The notes under the pieces are model-generated. The model was not told the origin of the DNA. It did not search any database and worked only from the letters and a program-made list of their open reading frames with translations. Position numbers and translations under genes: made by a program. Positions 49,498 to 57,852 of a stretch of 64,000 nucleotides of DNA are shown here, piece by piece (position 1 is the stretch's first letter; the number at the start of each line of letters is the position of its first letter). Source of the stretch: Rhizobium sp. CCGE 510 (GTDB lineage: Bacteria; Pseudomonadota; Alphaproteobacteria; Rhizobiales; Rhizobiaceae); contig NZ_AEYF01000035.1 in NCBI RefSeq assembly GCF_000292525.1, positions 51,973 to 115,972 on the forward strand. The letters are read 5' to 3'.

Positions 49498-50391
49498 ATG
49501 GATACCTTGACCCGCATACGTGCTTTCATCGATGTCGTCGAAGCCGAGGGCTTTTCCGCCGCCGCCCGGCGCACCGGCCGCTCGAAGGCGCTGCTCTCCA
49601 AATATGTGCGCGAGCTGGAGGATGAGCTCGGCGCGCTGCTCCTCAACCGCACCACCCGGCAGTTCTCGATGACCGAGGCCGGTCATACCTATTACCGCAG
49701 CGCCTCGGATATTTTGAAGGAGATAGATAACCTCGCCGATCTCGTGCGCGAAAACAATGCGCAACTCAAAGGCCGGCTGCGCATCTCCGTGCCGCGCACC
49801 TTCGTCGACGCCGATGTCGGCCAGTCGCTGATCGATTTTGCCAAGGAGAATCCGGACCTTTCGCTGGAGATTGCCGCCGACGACCGTTTCGTCGATCTGA
49901 TCGAGGAAGGCTTCGACGTGGCGATCCGCATCAGCAAGCTCGAGGATTCCGGCATGATCGCCCGCAAGATCTCCGATTTCCGCGTCCATCTCTGCGCCAC
50001 CCCCGATTTTCTCGAGCGCCATCCCGATCTTGCGCATCCGAGCGACATTTCCAAAGTTCCGTTCATCGTCGATACCAATGCGCGCACCCAGGCCAGCATC
50101 CGTTTTCACAATCCTGACAACACCTCATTCGCCGTCGCAGTCTCTGGCCCGATAGAGGTCAACAGCCCGCATGCGACATTGCGCGCGGCACTCACCGGCA
50201 TCGGTATCGCCCTCATCCCTGACTTCATCGCCCGCAAGCCGATCGAGAGCGGTGAATTGGTGACGCTGTTCAACGATTACCTTCCGACCGACCGCGGCAT
50301 CTATGCCGTTTATCCGCACCGGCGCTACCTGCCGGCCAAGGTGAGGATCTTCGTCGACTACCTCAACAACTGGTTCAAGAAACACCCGTAG
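49498..50391 (+). CDS. LysR-family transcriptional regulator
   Basis: This 297-residue regulator has an N-terminal winged helix (AFIDVVEAEGFSAAARRTGRS, then LEDELGALLLNRTTRQFSMTEAG) and a two-lobed substrate-binding domain of the CrgA/AaeR-like subgroup (RLRISVPRTFVD, FDVAIRISKLEDSG, GIGIALIPDFIA). The ATG at 49498 is preferred over 49492 because AAGGG then has 7-nt spacing. It is divergent from odc2; whether it controls polyamine synthesis is unknown. Confidence 0.92.
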   Translation: MDTLTRIRAFIDVVEAEGFSAAARRTGRSKALLSKYVRELEDELGALLLNRTTRQFSMTEAGHTYYRSASDILKEIDNLADLVRENNAQLKGRLRISVPRTFVDADVGQSLIDFAKENPDLSLEIAADDRFVDLIEEGFDVAIRISKLEDSGMIARKISDFRVHLCATPDFLERHPDLAHPSDISKVPFIVDTNARTQASIRFHNPDNTSFAVAVSGPIEVNSPHATLRAALTGIGIALIPDFIARKPIESGELVTLFNDYLPTDRGIYAVYPHRRYLPAKVRIFVDYLNNWFKKHP

Positions 50392-50523
50392 CGCCACCCC
50401 TGCGGCTGCGACATCGCGCCCTGCTCAAACCCGCGGCTATCTGAATCCAGTACGGAATCCGGTCCCAATTCCGTCCCAATTTCTGGCAAGAAGTCAGGGT
50501 CACCGAACAGGGCAGCGGAATAG

Positions 50524-51165
50524 ATGAGATATTCGACGATATTGATGGCGGTGCTTGTTTCGCTGGCGCCGGCTGCTGCCCTTGCCCATCCGCATATTTT
50601 CGTGGAGGCCCGCCTCGAGGTCGTCGCCGACAAGGATGGCAACGTCGAGGAACTGCGCAACGTCTGGCGCTTCGACGAAGTCTTCTCTTCCTCAGTGGTC
50701 ATGGATTTCGATAAGAACACCGATTTGAAGCTGGAGCCGAACGAGCTCGCGGAGGTCGGGAAAACGGTGAAGCAGTCGCTCGCCGAATATGATTATTACA
50801 TGAACCTGACGATCAACGGAAAGAACATTACCGTTCAGAAGCCCGACATCATCCATGTCGACTATAAGGACGGCCAGCTGCTGATGTTTTTCGCGGTCAA
50901 GCCGATGGAGAAGATGCCGCTTAAGGGCAGGCTCACCTTCGGCGTCTACGACCCGACGCTCTATACCTCGATCGACTTTCCCACAGACAACGAACTGGCA
51001 ATCGTCGGCGACGGCTTCAAGGCCTGCAAACATCAGGTGGTGCGACCGGATGCCGACCAGGTGATCTCGCAGAACAAGCAATCGCTGACCGACGCCTTCT
51101 TCAATGACCCCACTGGCACCAACATGACCAAACTCTTCGCCACCCGGCTGGAGGTCACATGCTGA
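50524..51165 (+). CDS. DUF1007 periplasmic protein (ZevA-like)
   Basis: The 213-residue protein has a signal peptide (MAVLVSLAPAAALA) followed at once by HPHIF, whose His residues would form a new metal-binding N-terminus. It matches DUF1007, whose Haemophilus member ZevA assists zinc uptake together with ZevB. The stop overlaps the next gene by 7 nt. No Zur-like box is visible in the 132 bp upstream. Confidence 0.82.
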   Translation: MRYSTILMAVLVSLAPAAALAHPHIFVEARLEVVADKDGNVEELRNVWRFDEVFSSSVVMDFDKNTDLKLEPNELAEVGKTVKQSLAEYDYYMNLTINGKNITVQKPDIIHVDYKDGQLLMFFAVKPMEKMPLKGRLTFGVYDPTLYTSIDFPTDNELAIVGDGFKACKHQVVRPDADQVISQNKQSLTDAFFNDPTGTNMTKLFATRLEVTC

Positions 51166-52235
51166 CAAGACGCCTGTCCTTCATCTTTTCCGCAGCGGCC
51201 TTGGCGCTCCTGACGGCGGCAAGCCTTGTCCATGCGCAATCGCCACTTGGCATCGGCACGGCGGAACCGAGTTTCCAGCCGACCGGCGGGCCGCTCGCAC
51301 CGCTTTTGCTCTATGTGAACTATGAACAGCAGGCCTTCTATCGGGCCTTGACCGGTGCGTTAAAGGGCATGCGCCAAGACCCATGGCAGTTGACCTCGCT
51401 GATCGGCCTCTCTTTCGCCTATGGCGTCTTTCATGCCGCAGGGCCTGGCCATGGCAAGGCGGTCATCTCCTCTTACATGATCGCCAACGAGATCGAGCTG
51501 AAGCGCGGCGTGGTGATCTCCTTCATTTCGGCCTTCGTCCAGGGAGTAGTGGCAGTGGCGCTGGTCGGCGGCGCATGGCTGGTGCTGCGCGGCACCGGTA
51601 TCACATTGACGGCGGCGACCCATGCGATGGAGATCGCAAGCTTCGTCATGGTCATCCTCTTCGGCGGCTGGCTGCTGTTCCGCAAACTCCGCTCGATGGC
51701 AGGCAACATTCCTCACCGCCGTCTGGTGGCGACATCTGCCGGTCCGGTCAGCATGATGCTCGATTGGAAGGACAATGCCGCCGACCGTCAGGCCTATGCC
51801 TTCAACGGCAAGGCGCAGCCTGTCGATGCCGGCCATACCTTCGTTCCCGGCATGGCCTGCGAGACCTGCGGCAATGCCCATGTCCCCGATCCGTCCCTGC
51901 TCGCCGGCGACAGGTTCAGCGCCCGTGAGGCATGGTCGGCGATCGTCGCCGTCGGTCTTCGCCCCTGCTCCGGCGCATTGCTGGTGATGACCTTCTCGCT
52001 GCTGAACGGGCTCTATCTCGGCGGCGTGCTGTCGGTCGCCGCCATGTCGCTCGGCACGGCGATTACCGTTTCGCTGCTTGCCACGCTTGCCGTCACCGCC
52101 AAGAGTGCTGCCGTACGCCTTTCCGGGCGCGGCTCGACCGCCTCGATCTGGATCGGCAACGCCATCGAAATCCTCGGCGCCGTGCTCGTCATGCTGATGG
52201 GCGCCCTGCTGCTCGCGGCTTCGCTGCAGGGATAG
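51159..52235 (+). CDS. NiCoT/RcnA-family metal transporter (ZevB-like)
   Basis: This 358-residue protein has a signal-like N-terminus, then about six membrane helices. The family motif FHAAGPGHGKAVISSY lies near residues 91-106, and GLRPCSGALLVM in the C-terminal half. A loop between helices carries CETCGNAH, a possible metal site. Such proteins move nickel or cobalt, or zinc when paired with DUF1007. The overlap with the ZevA-like gene suggests coupled translation and a joint function. Confidence 0.85.
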   Translation: MLTRRLSFIFSAAALALLTAASLVHAQSPLGIGTAEPSFQPTGGPLAPLLLYVNYEQQAFYRALTGALKGMRQDPWQLTSLIGLSFAYGVFHAAGPGHGKAVISSYMIANEIELKRGVVISFISAFVQGVVAVALVGGAWLVLRGTGITLTAATHAMEIASFVMVILFGGWLLFRKLRSMAGNIPHRRLVATSAGPVSMMLDWKDNAADRQAYAFNGKAQPVDAGHTFVPGMACETCGNAHVPDPSLLAGDRFSAREAWSAIVAVGLRPCSGALLVMTFSLLNGLYLGGVLSVAAMSLGTAITVSLLATLAVTAKSAAVRLSGRGSTASIWIGNAIEILGAVLVMLMGALLLAASLQG

Positions 52236-52237
52236 AA

Positions 52238-52444
52238 CTATTTCCCCCGGCCGCGCTGATAGCGCGCCCGTAGCCAGAAGACCGCGAAAAACGCCAGGAT
52301 CAGGCAGGCGCCGACTGCGATGCCGAGCGTCGGCGAGAAATTGCCGATCCACAGCACGATGCTTGGCAGGAAATAGATGACCAGGCCGGCGCCGAAGAGG
52401 ATGACGGCGGCGGCGATGGCCTGCGAACGGCTCTCCGGGCTCAC
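52238..52444 (-). CDS. Small two-helix membrane protein of unknown function
   Basis: This 68-residue protein has two hydrophobic helices (AIAAAVILFGAGLVIYFLP and LGIAVGACLILAFFAVFWL) and a basic C-terminus. Its GTG start at 52444 overlaps the stop of the upstream acetyltransferase gene by 4 nt (GTGA), which supports translation. It ends 2 bp from the transporter gene on the other strand. I do not recognise a family. Confidence 0.7.
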   Translation of the reverse strand: MSPESRSQAIAAAVILFGAGLVIYFLPSIVLWIGNFSPTLGIAVGACLILAFFAVFWLRARYQRGRGK

Positions 52445-53136
52445 GCGAGCCTTTCCTTTTCCAGATCGGCACGAATATCCTGCAGGCGGCGGATCTGGTT
52501 GCCGGCGGCGTCGAAGTTTTCCGGCGAAAGCCAGGTTTCGAAGGCATCGTTGATCAGCGGCCATTCCGTATCGATCATCGAAAACCAGGCTGTGTCGCGG
52601 TTGCGACGCTTGGAGATCATGTGCTGGCGGAAGACCCCTTCGAAGCTGAAGCCGTAACGGGCGGCAGTCGTCTTGCTCGCCTCGTTGTTATTGTCGCATT
52701 TCCATTCGTAGCGGCGGTAGCCGAGATCCTCGAAGACATGCTTGGCCATCAGGTAATGCACTTCCGTCGACAGCGGCGAACGCTTCATCTCAGGCCCGTG
52801 CGCTACCCCGCCGATCTCGACGACGCCGTTTGCCGGGTCGGCGCGCATGTAATTCGCCATGCCGACAATCTTGCCGGTGGCATTGTCGCGGAAGATATGG
52901 GTGAGCCAGCCGGACTTGGTATAGACGGTTTCAAGCCAGTTGGCGAAATCCTCGATACCGGAAAAATCGTCCTGCGCGAAATAGAGAAGCAGCGGGTTGA
53001 TGCCCATGCCGCCAAGCCCGTCCCACAGCGCTTCGAGATGTTCGGCGCGCCGATAGGGTTCGACGGTGACGAAACGGCCCTTCAGTGTGACCGGCTTCGG
53101 CGCCGGGCAGCCCTTGAAATTTGCAAGATCGCGCAT
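52441..53136 (-). CDS. GNAT-family N-acetyltransferase (RimJ/RimL-like)
   Basis: The 231-residue protein has segments found in RimJ/RimL-type acetyltransferases: GRFVTVEPYRRAEHLEALWD, GMANYMRADPANGVVEIGGV and RRYEWKCDNNNEASKTTAAR with YGFSFEGVFRQHM. Proteins of this type acetylate protein N-termini or small molecules. GGGGAG lies 6 nt before the ATG at 53136. It is followed, with a 4-nt overlap, by the small membrane protein gene. Confidence 0.88.
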   Translation of the reverse strand: MRDLANFKGCPAPKPVTLKGRFVTVEPYRRAEHLEALWDGLGGMGINPLLLYFAQDDFSGIEDFANWLETVYTKSGWLTHIFRDNATGKIVGMANYMRADPANGVVEIGGVAHGPEMKRSPLSTEVHYLMAKHVFEDLGYRRYEWKCDNNNEASKTTAARYGFSFEGVFRQHMISKRRNRDTAWFSMIDTEWPLINDAFETWLSPENFDAAGNQIRRLQDIRADLEKERLA

Positions 53137-53213
53137 CTTCACTCCCCTGTTCGAAGAGTGGATAGGCCAGCCGCCCGACAAAGGCAACCGGCCTAGATGT
53201 TACTGTGACCCAA

Positions 53214-53933
53214 TCACTGGGACAAGGTCACTTTCGCGGAGGAGACCGTCGCCTCGATATGATCGACCAGCTGGTCGGCAAGGCCGAGCCTGCCGGCAAG
53301 CAGATCGAGATAACCGCGCTCGGCGCGCGAATCCGGTTCGATGGTGAGCCGCGAGGCGGTATAGAGCTCGACCCGCTGTTCTTCCGTCGTCGCGGCGGCC
53401 ACCAGCGCATCGATATCGGTCGGCGAAGCAAGTTCATGCTCGATGAAGGCCGCAGCTTCGCCGCTGACATCGGCAGCCTTGACCTTGTCCATGATCAGGG
53501 CGCGTTCGGCATCGTCGATATGGCCGTCGGCCTTGGCGGCGGCGATCATTGCGCGGATCAGCACCAGAACGAATTCGTTGCTGCCGGCAGGCGACGCCGG
53601 CCCGAAACCGGATTCGACAGGCGGCGGCAGCAGAACCGGATTGTTTGCCGAGGGGGCATCCGAGGGGGCTGCGGGCGCTTGCCCCGCCTGATAATTTTTA
53701 TAGGCCTGATAGCCAAGGCCGGCAATGGCGGCAAGACCGCCGATCGCCAGTGCATTGCCGGCAATACCCCGGCCGGTCTTGGTGCCGAGAAGCGCGGCGG
53801 CGATCGCACCGGTCTTCATCGGATTGTTCTTTGCCGTCTGAACGGCATCGCCCGCCCTGTCGCGGACCGAACCGCCGAGACCCGGCACCTGCGAACCCAA
53901 AAACTGGTCGAGAAGCTTCTTTGCGTCGAACAT
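53214..53933 (-). CDS. DUF533 (YebE/TerB-like) inner-membrane protein
   Basis: This 239-residue protein opens MFDAKKLLDQFLG and has one hydrophobic Gly/Ala segment (GIAGNALAIGGLAAIAGLGYQAYKNYQ is split by a short turn). A Pro-rich linker follows, then a helical TerB-like domain with IRAMIAAAKADGHIDDAE, whose acidic residues could bind metal. DUF533 members are of unknown function. It stands alone between two gene ends. Confidence 0.82.
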   Translation of the reverse strand: MFDAKKLLDQFLGSQVPGLGGSVRDRAGDAVQTAKNNPMKTGAIAAALLGTKTGRGIAGNALAIGGLAAIAGLGYQAYKNYQAGQAPAAPSDAPSANNPVLLPPPVESGFGPASPAGSNEFVLVLIRAMIAAAKADGHIDDAERALIMDKVKAADVSGEAAAFIEHELASPTDIDALVAAATTEEQRVELYTASRLTIEPDSRAERGYLDLLAGRLGLADQLVDHIEATVSSAKVTLSQ

Positions 53934-54047
53934 TCCTCGTCATCTCCCTGTTTGAAGCTGGGAGGCGTACATAGGTTTGCGGCGGCTGGAATACAAATCT
54001 GAGGTGAGCGGGATTGCAGCGCGAGGCTCCCCGCCGCCTATCGAACG

Positions 54048-54686
54048 TCAGGCCTTCAGCGCCGCCGCCTCTGCCGCGAGCTTGGTGATCCCCGCCCAGT
54101 CGCCGGCTGCGACCAGCTCCTTCGGTGCCACCCAGGAGCCGCCGACGCAGATGACGTTCGGCAGCGAGAGATACTCATGGGCGTTCTTCAACGAAATGCC
54201 GCCGGTCGGGCAGAACAGCGTGCCGGCAAGTGGCGAGGAGAGCGCCTTGAGATAAGCGGCGCCACCGGCTTGTTCAGCCGGGAAGAATTTCAGCACCGGG
54301 TAGCCTTCTTCGCGCAGCGCCATGACTTCGCTGGCAGTCGCAGCACCAGGAAGCAGCGGCACCTCCGAATCAGCGGCGGCATCGAGCAGTTCCTGGGTCG
54401 TGCCCGGGCTGACGATGAACCTCGAACCGGCCTCGACAGCGGCTTCCCAATGAGCGGCATTGAGGATCGTGCCGGCACCGACTTCGGCGCCCTCGACCTC
54501 GGCGGCGACGGCGCGCACGGCCTCGAGTGCGGCCGGCGTGCGCATGGTGATCTCGATCGCCCTCAAGCCGCCCGCAACGAGCGCGCGGGCCAGCAGTACA
54601 GACGACTTCACATCGTCGACGATCAGGACCGGAACGACCGGCTGGAGTTTCAGAATGGAAAGGAGCTTATCTGTTTTCTCGCCCAT
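54048..54686 (-). CDS. eda: 2-dehydro-3-deoxyphosphogluconate aldolase
   Basis: This 212-residue enzyme splits KDPG to pyruvate and glyceraldehyde-3-phosphate, the last step of the Entner-Doudoroff pathway. The catalytic Glu lies in AIEITMRTP and the Schiff-base Lys in PVLKFFPAEQAGG. The ATG at 54686 gives the family length; the frame is open to 54776. AAGGAAG lies about 10 nt upstream. Other pathway genes are not in the window. Confidence 0.95.
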   Translation of the reverse strand: MGEKTDKLLSILKLQPVVPVLIVDDVKSSVLLARALVAGGLRAIEITMRTPAALEAVRAVAAEVEGAEVGAGTILNAAHWEAAVEAGSRFIVSPGTTQELLDAAADSEVPLLPGAATASEVMALREEGYPVLKFFPAEQAGGAAYLKALSSPLAGTLFCPTGGISLKNAHEYLSLPNVICVGGSWVAPKELVAAGDWAGITKLAAEAAALKA

Positions 54687-54839
54687 GGTCGCGCGACTTC
54701 CTTGAAACGATTGAATTCGGCTCCCGAATAACGCCCTCGCGGAGCCTTGTCGAGATAAAACCGGGCGATATGTCAAGATGGGTAGGAAATGCGCGGAAAT
54801 TGGACTACCGTGCCGTCATCGTCACCAAAGGTTCACCGT

Positions 54840-55328
54840 ATGGCGAAAGAGATCGAGCGGAAGTTTCTCGTACGCAGCGATGGATGGCGTTCAGCCGTCG
54901 AGACGACGTCTGCCCTGAGGCAGGGTTACATCGCCTCGATGGACGATCGTTCCGTCCGCGTGCGCATCCTCGACGACAGGAAGGCAAGGCTGACGATCAA
55001 GATCGGCCGCAGCACCATCACCCGCGACGAATTCGAATACGATATCCCGATCGCCGATGCCAAAGAGCTTCTGCAGAACGCCATCGGCATCGTCATCGAG
55101 AAGACCCGCTACCGCGTCCCGTATGAGGGCTTCGTCTGGGAGGTCGATGTCTTTGCCGGAGAGCATCGCGGATTGGTGATTGCCGAGGTGGAGATGAGGT
55201 CCGAAACCGATAATCCCGCCCTGCCCCGTTGGCTTGGCCGTGAAGTGACCGGCGATTTCCGCTATTCCAACCAAGCCCTTGCCACAGAATACGAGCACGA
55301 CAGGCATGGGCTATCGCATTCGGCCTGA
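54840..55328 (+). CDS. CYTH-domain protein (inorganic triphosphatase type)
   Basis: This 162-residue protein starts MAKEIERKFL, the ExExK signature of the CYTH triphosphate-tunnel fold, and carries alternating acidic and basic residues along the tunnel strands (SVRVRILDDRKARLTIKIG, EIEKTRYRVPY-like). Members hydrolyse tripolyphosphate or related compounds. The gene overlaps the CHAD gene by 23 nt, so the two products probably act together on polyphosphate. Confidence 0.9.
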   Translation: MAKEIERKFLVRSDGWRSAVETTSALRQGYIASMDDRSVRVRILDDRKARLTIKIGRSTITRDEFEYDIPIADAKELLQNAIGIVIEKTRYRVPYEGFVWEVDVFAGEHRGLVIAEVEMRSETDNPALPRWLGREVTGDFRYSNQALATEYEHDRHGLSHSA

Positions 55329-56214
55329 CGCCGATTTCACCAAGGCGTTCCGCAGCGTCGCGACGCATCAGCTGGAACGCGCCGTCATAGTTCTCGACGA
55401 GCAGCCGGACGGCGCGCATAAGGCGATCCATTCCTTCCGCAAGAACCTGAAGCGATTGCGCTCGCTTTACCGCCTTGTGGCCCGCGAGGTGCCGGATTTC
55501 CAGGGCCGCGAAAATGCCAGGCTGCGCGATGCCGCACGCGCGCTGTCAGCGATCCGCGACGCGGCCGCCCTCATCGGCACGGCGCAATATCTGCAGCGTG
55601 CAGCCCGCGGGAACGAGGAAAGCGAGGCACTCGCCCGTATCGTCACGATTCTCCAAGGCCGCCGTGACTGGATGGTGGAAGCCGAAAGCGGTCTGGAACG
55701 GCGGCTGAAGGAAACCTCCGACGTTCTGAAGGAGGCGATCGCCGCCCTGGATGCGGTCTCCTTTGGTGGCGGCCACCGCAAGAATGCCCGCATGCTGGCA
55801 AGAAGCTGGCGCCGCACCGCTGGGAAGGCCAAGGCAGCACTTGCAGCTTGTCACGGCGAGGCATCGGCCGACGATTTCCATGATCTGCGCAAACGCACCT
55901 ACGACTATCAGCTTTACCACAGCCTCTTGCGCGACGTCTGGCCCGGCGCGATGAAGGCCAAGCGTGATGCGGCCAAGGAACTCGCCGAGGATCTCGGCCA
56001 CATTCACGATCTTGCCGTGCTCTCCGAACTGGTCGAGGCCGAGCCGCAGCTCTTCCCCCGCAATGACGACCTCGCCCATCTGCTCGACGCCATCATCTTC
56101 CGCCAGCAGGAAGACAGGCGGCAAGCGCTTGTCAAAGCCAAAACCGTCTTCGCCGACGAGCCCGACGAGGAGGCGCAGCGCATCGAGCTTCTCTGGCTTA
56201 CGGCCGGGAGTTGA
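55306..56214 (+). CDS. CHAD-domain protein
   Basis: This 302-residue alpha-helical protein has conserved His residues in HKAIHSFRKNLKRLRSLYRL and DFHDLRKRTYDYQLYH, the hallmark of CHAD (conserved histidine alpha-helical domain). CHAD domains bind polyphosphate. The start at 55306 lies within the CYTH gene and is close to the beginning of the domain. In many bacteria the two domains are fused; here they are separate overlapping genes. Confidence 0.9.
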   Translation: MGYRIRPDADFTKAFRSVATHQLERAVIVLDEQPDGAHKAIHSFRKNLKRLRSLYRLVAREVPDFQGRENARLRDAARALSAIRDAAALIGTAQYLQRAARGNEESEALARIVTILQGRRDWMVEAESGLERRLKETSDVLKEAIAALDAVSFGGGHRKNARMLARSWRRTAGKAKAALAACHGEASADDFHDLRKRTYDYQLYHSLLRDVWPGAMKAKRDAAKELAEDLGHIHDLAVLSELVEAEPQLFPRNDDLAHLLDAIIFRQQEDRRQALVKAKTVFADEPDEEAQRIELLWLTAGS

Positions 56215-56328
56215 GAGGCTACGCCAGCGCATCTGAAATTTCTCAAGGGACATCTATTGACCTCAACCAATCTTGAGGTCCTAGCGTCCGGTGGTCAAAC
56301 AAGCAGAGCCCTGACCCGTGAGGAAGAA

Positions 56329-56805
56329 ATGACCGCCGAAAACGCCGCGATGCCAATGGTGCTCGGACTCTACGAAACCCATCTGACCGTTGCCGATCTC
56401 AAGACCTCCACCGATTTCTACCGCGATGTCGTCGGGCTCAAACCGGCGGCCTCATTCGAGGAGCGCAAAGTGGCTTTCCTCTGGGTGGACGACAGGAAGA
56501 CCGGTATGCTTGGCCTCTGGGAAACCGGAACCCGACCCCTGAAGATGCGGCTGCATATCGCCTTCCGCATGACCACCGACGACCTGCTGCAGGCGCCCGC
56601 CGTACTCAGGGCAAAAGGTGTTGAGCCGCTCGGCTTTACTGGTGAACCGGTGACGGAGCCGGTGGTTCTCGGGTGGATGCCGGCGCTGTCGATCTACTTC
56701 AACGATCCGGACGGACACTCGATCGAGTTCATCAGCCTTCTCGACGACACCCCCGACCGGAGCTTCGGCGTCCGGCCGTTTTCGGACTGGCAGGCGCGAG
56801 CATAG
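56329..56805 (+). CDS. VOC-superfamily dioxygenase-like protein
   Basis: The 158-residue protein has an N-terminal [20 protein letters not shown] and a C-terminal [17 protein letters not shown], the two halves of the vicinal-oxygen-chelate fold. His and Glu in these segments can bind a metal. GAGGAAG 3 nt before the ATG supports the start at 56329 over that at 56257. The substrate is unknown. It lies alone, 72 bp ahead of trhO. Confidence 0.85.
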   Translation: MTAENAAMPMVLGLYETHLTVADLKTSTDFYRDVVGLKPAASFEERKVAFLWVDDRKTGMLGLWETGTRPLKMRLHIAFRMTTDDLLQAPAVLRAKGVEPLGFTGEPVTEPVVLGWMPALSIYFNDPDGHSIEFISLLDDTPDRSFGVRPFSDWQARA

Positions 56806-56876
56806 TCATTCGACCGCCAAGGCCGTCACGGGCGAAGGCAATTGCGCGAGCCGCCGATTTTCTGTATTTCCGCCCC

Positions 56877-57806
56877 ATGACCGACAGCCTCACACGCACC
56901 AGCCCGTTCCTCGTGGCCGCACTCTACCATTTCGTTTCCGTGCCGCGCTTTGCCAGCCTGCAGGGCCCGTTGCAGACGCTTTGCGAGGAGAACGGCGTCA
57001 AGGGGACGCTACTTGTGGCGCACGAGGGCATCAACGGCACGATCGCCGGCCCGGATGCCGGGATTTACGCCGTGCTTTCCTTCCTGCGCGCCCAGCCGGA
57101 GTTTTCAAGCCTGGAGCATAAGGAAAGCCGCGCCTCGAAAATGCCCTTCCTGCGCATGAAGGTGAAGCTGAAAAAGGAAATTGTCACCATGGGCGTCGAG
57201 GACATCGACCCCAACAAGGTGGTCGGCACCTATGTGGCGCCTCAAGATTGGAACGCGCTGATTTCCGATCCCGATACGATCGTCATCGACACCCGCAACG
57301 ATTACGAAACGGCGATCGGCACCTTTCGCGGCGCACTGGACCCGAAAACCAAGACTTTCCGCGAATTTCCCGATTGGGTGCGCGGCAATCCAGGCCTGCA
57401 CAACAAGCCGAAAGTCGCCATGTACTGCACCGGCGGCATACGCTGCGAGAAGGCCACCGCCTTCATGAAGGCTGAGGGCTTCGACGAGGTCTATCACCTG
57501 AAGGGCGGAATCCTGAAATATCTCGAGGAAGTGCCACAGGAAGAAAGTCTCTGGGATGGCGCCTGCTTCGTCTTCGACGAGCGCGTCTCCGTCGAGCATG
57601 GGCTACAGCAAGGCGAACACAGGCTATGCCACGCCTGCCGCAACCCGATCACTTCAGAGGAAATCACCTCGCCGCACTACGAGGAAGGCGTTTCCTGCAG
57701 CCACTGTTACCACACGCGGACGGAAGAAGACCGGCTGCGTTATCGACAGCGGCAGCACCAGATCGCCCTCGCAAAAAAGCGCGGCCAGCGGCATATCGGC
57801 AGCTGA
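56877..57806 (+). CDS. trhO: tRNA uridine-34 hydroxylase (rhodanese family)
   Basis: This 309-residue protein has an N-terminal ferredoxin-like domain ([16 protein letters not shown]) and a rhodanese domain with the active-site Cys in [15 protein letters not shown]-terminal segment has paired cysteines ([15 protein letters not shown]). Members (TrhO/YceA) hydroxylate U34 of tRNAs to 5-hydroxyuridine in an oxygen-dependent way. The frame is open to 56673, but the ATG at 56877 gives family length. Confidence 0.93.
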   Translation: MTDSLTRTSPFLVAALYHFVSVPRFASLQGPLQTLCEENGVKGTLLVAHEGINGTIAGPDAGIYAVLSFLRAQPEFSSLEHKESRASKMPFLRMKVKLKKEIVTMGVEDIDPNKVVGTYVAPQDWNALISDPDTIVIDTRNDYETAIGTFRGALDPKTKTFREFPDWVRGNPGLHNKPKVAMYCTGGIRCEKATAFMKAEGFDEVYHLKGGILKYLEEVPQEESLWDGACFVFDERVSVEHGLQQGEHRLCHACRNPITSEEITSPHYEEGVSCSHCYHTRTEEDRLRYRQRQHQIALAKKRGQRHIGS

Positions 57807-57852
57807 GCCGGGATCAGTGATCAGCCTCGCTGTCTGAGGATCAGGCCGCCCG

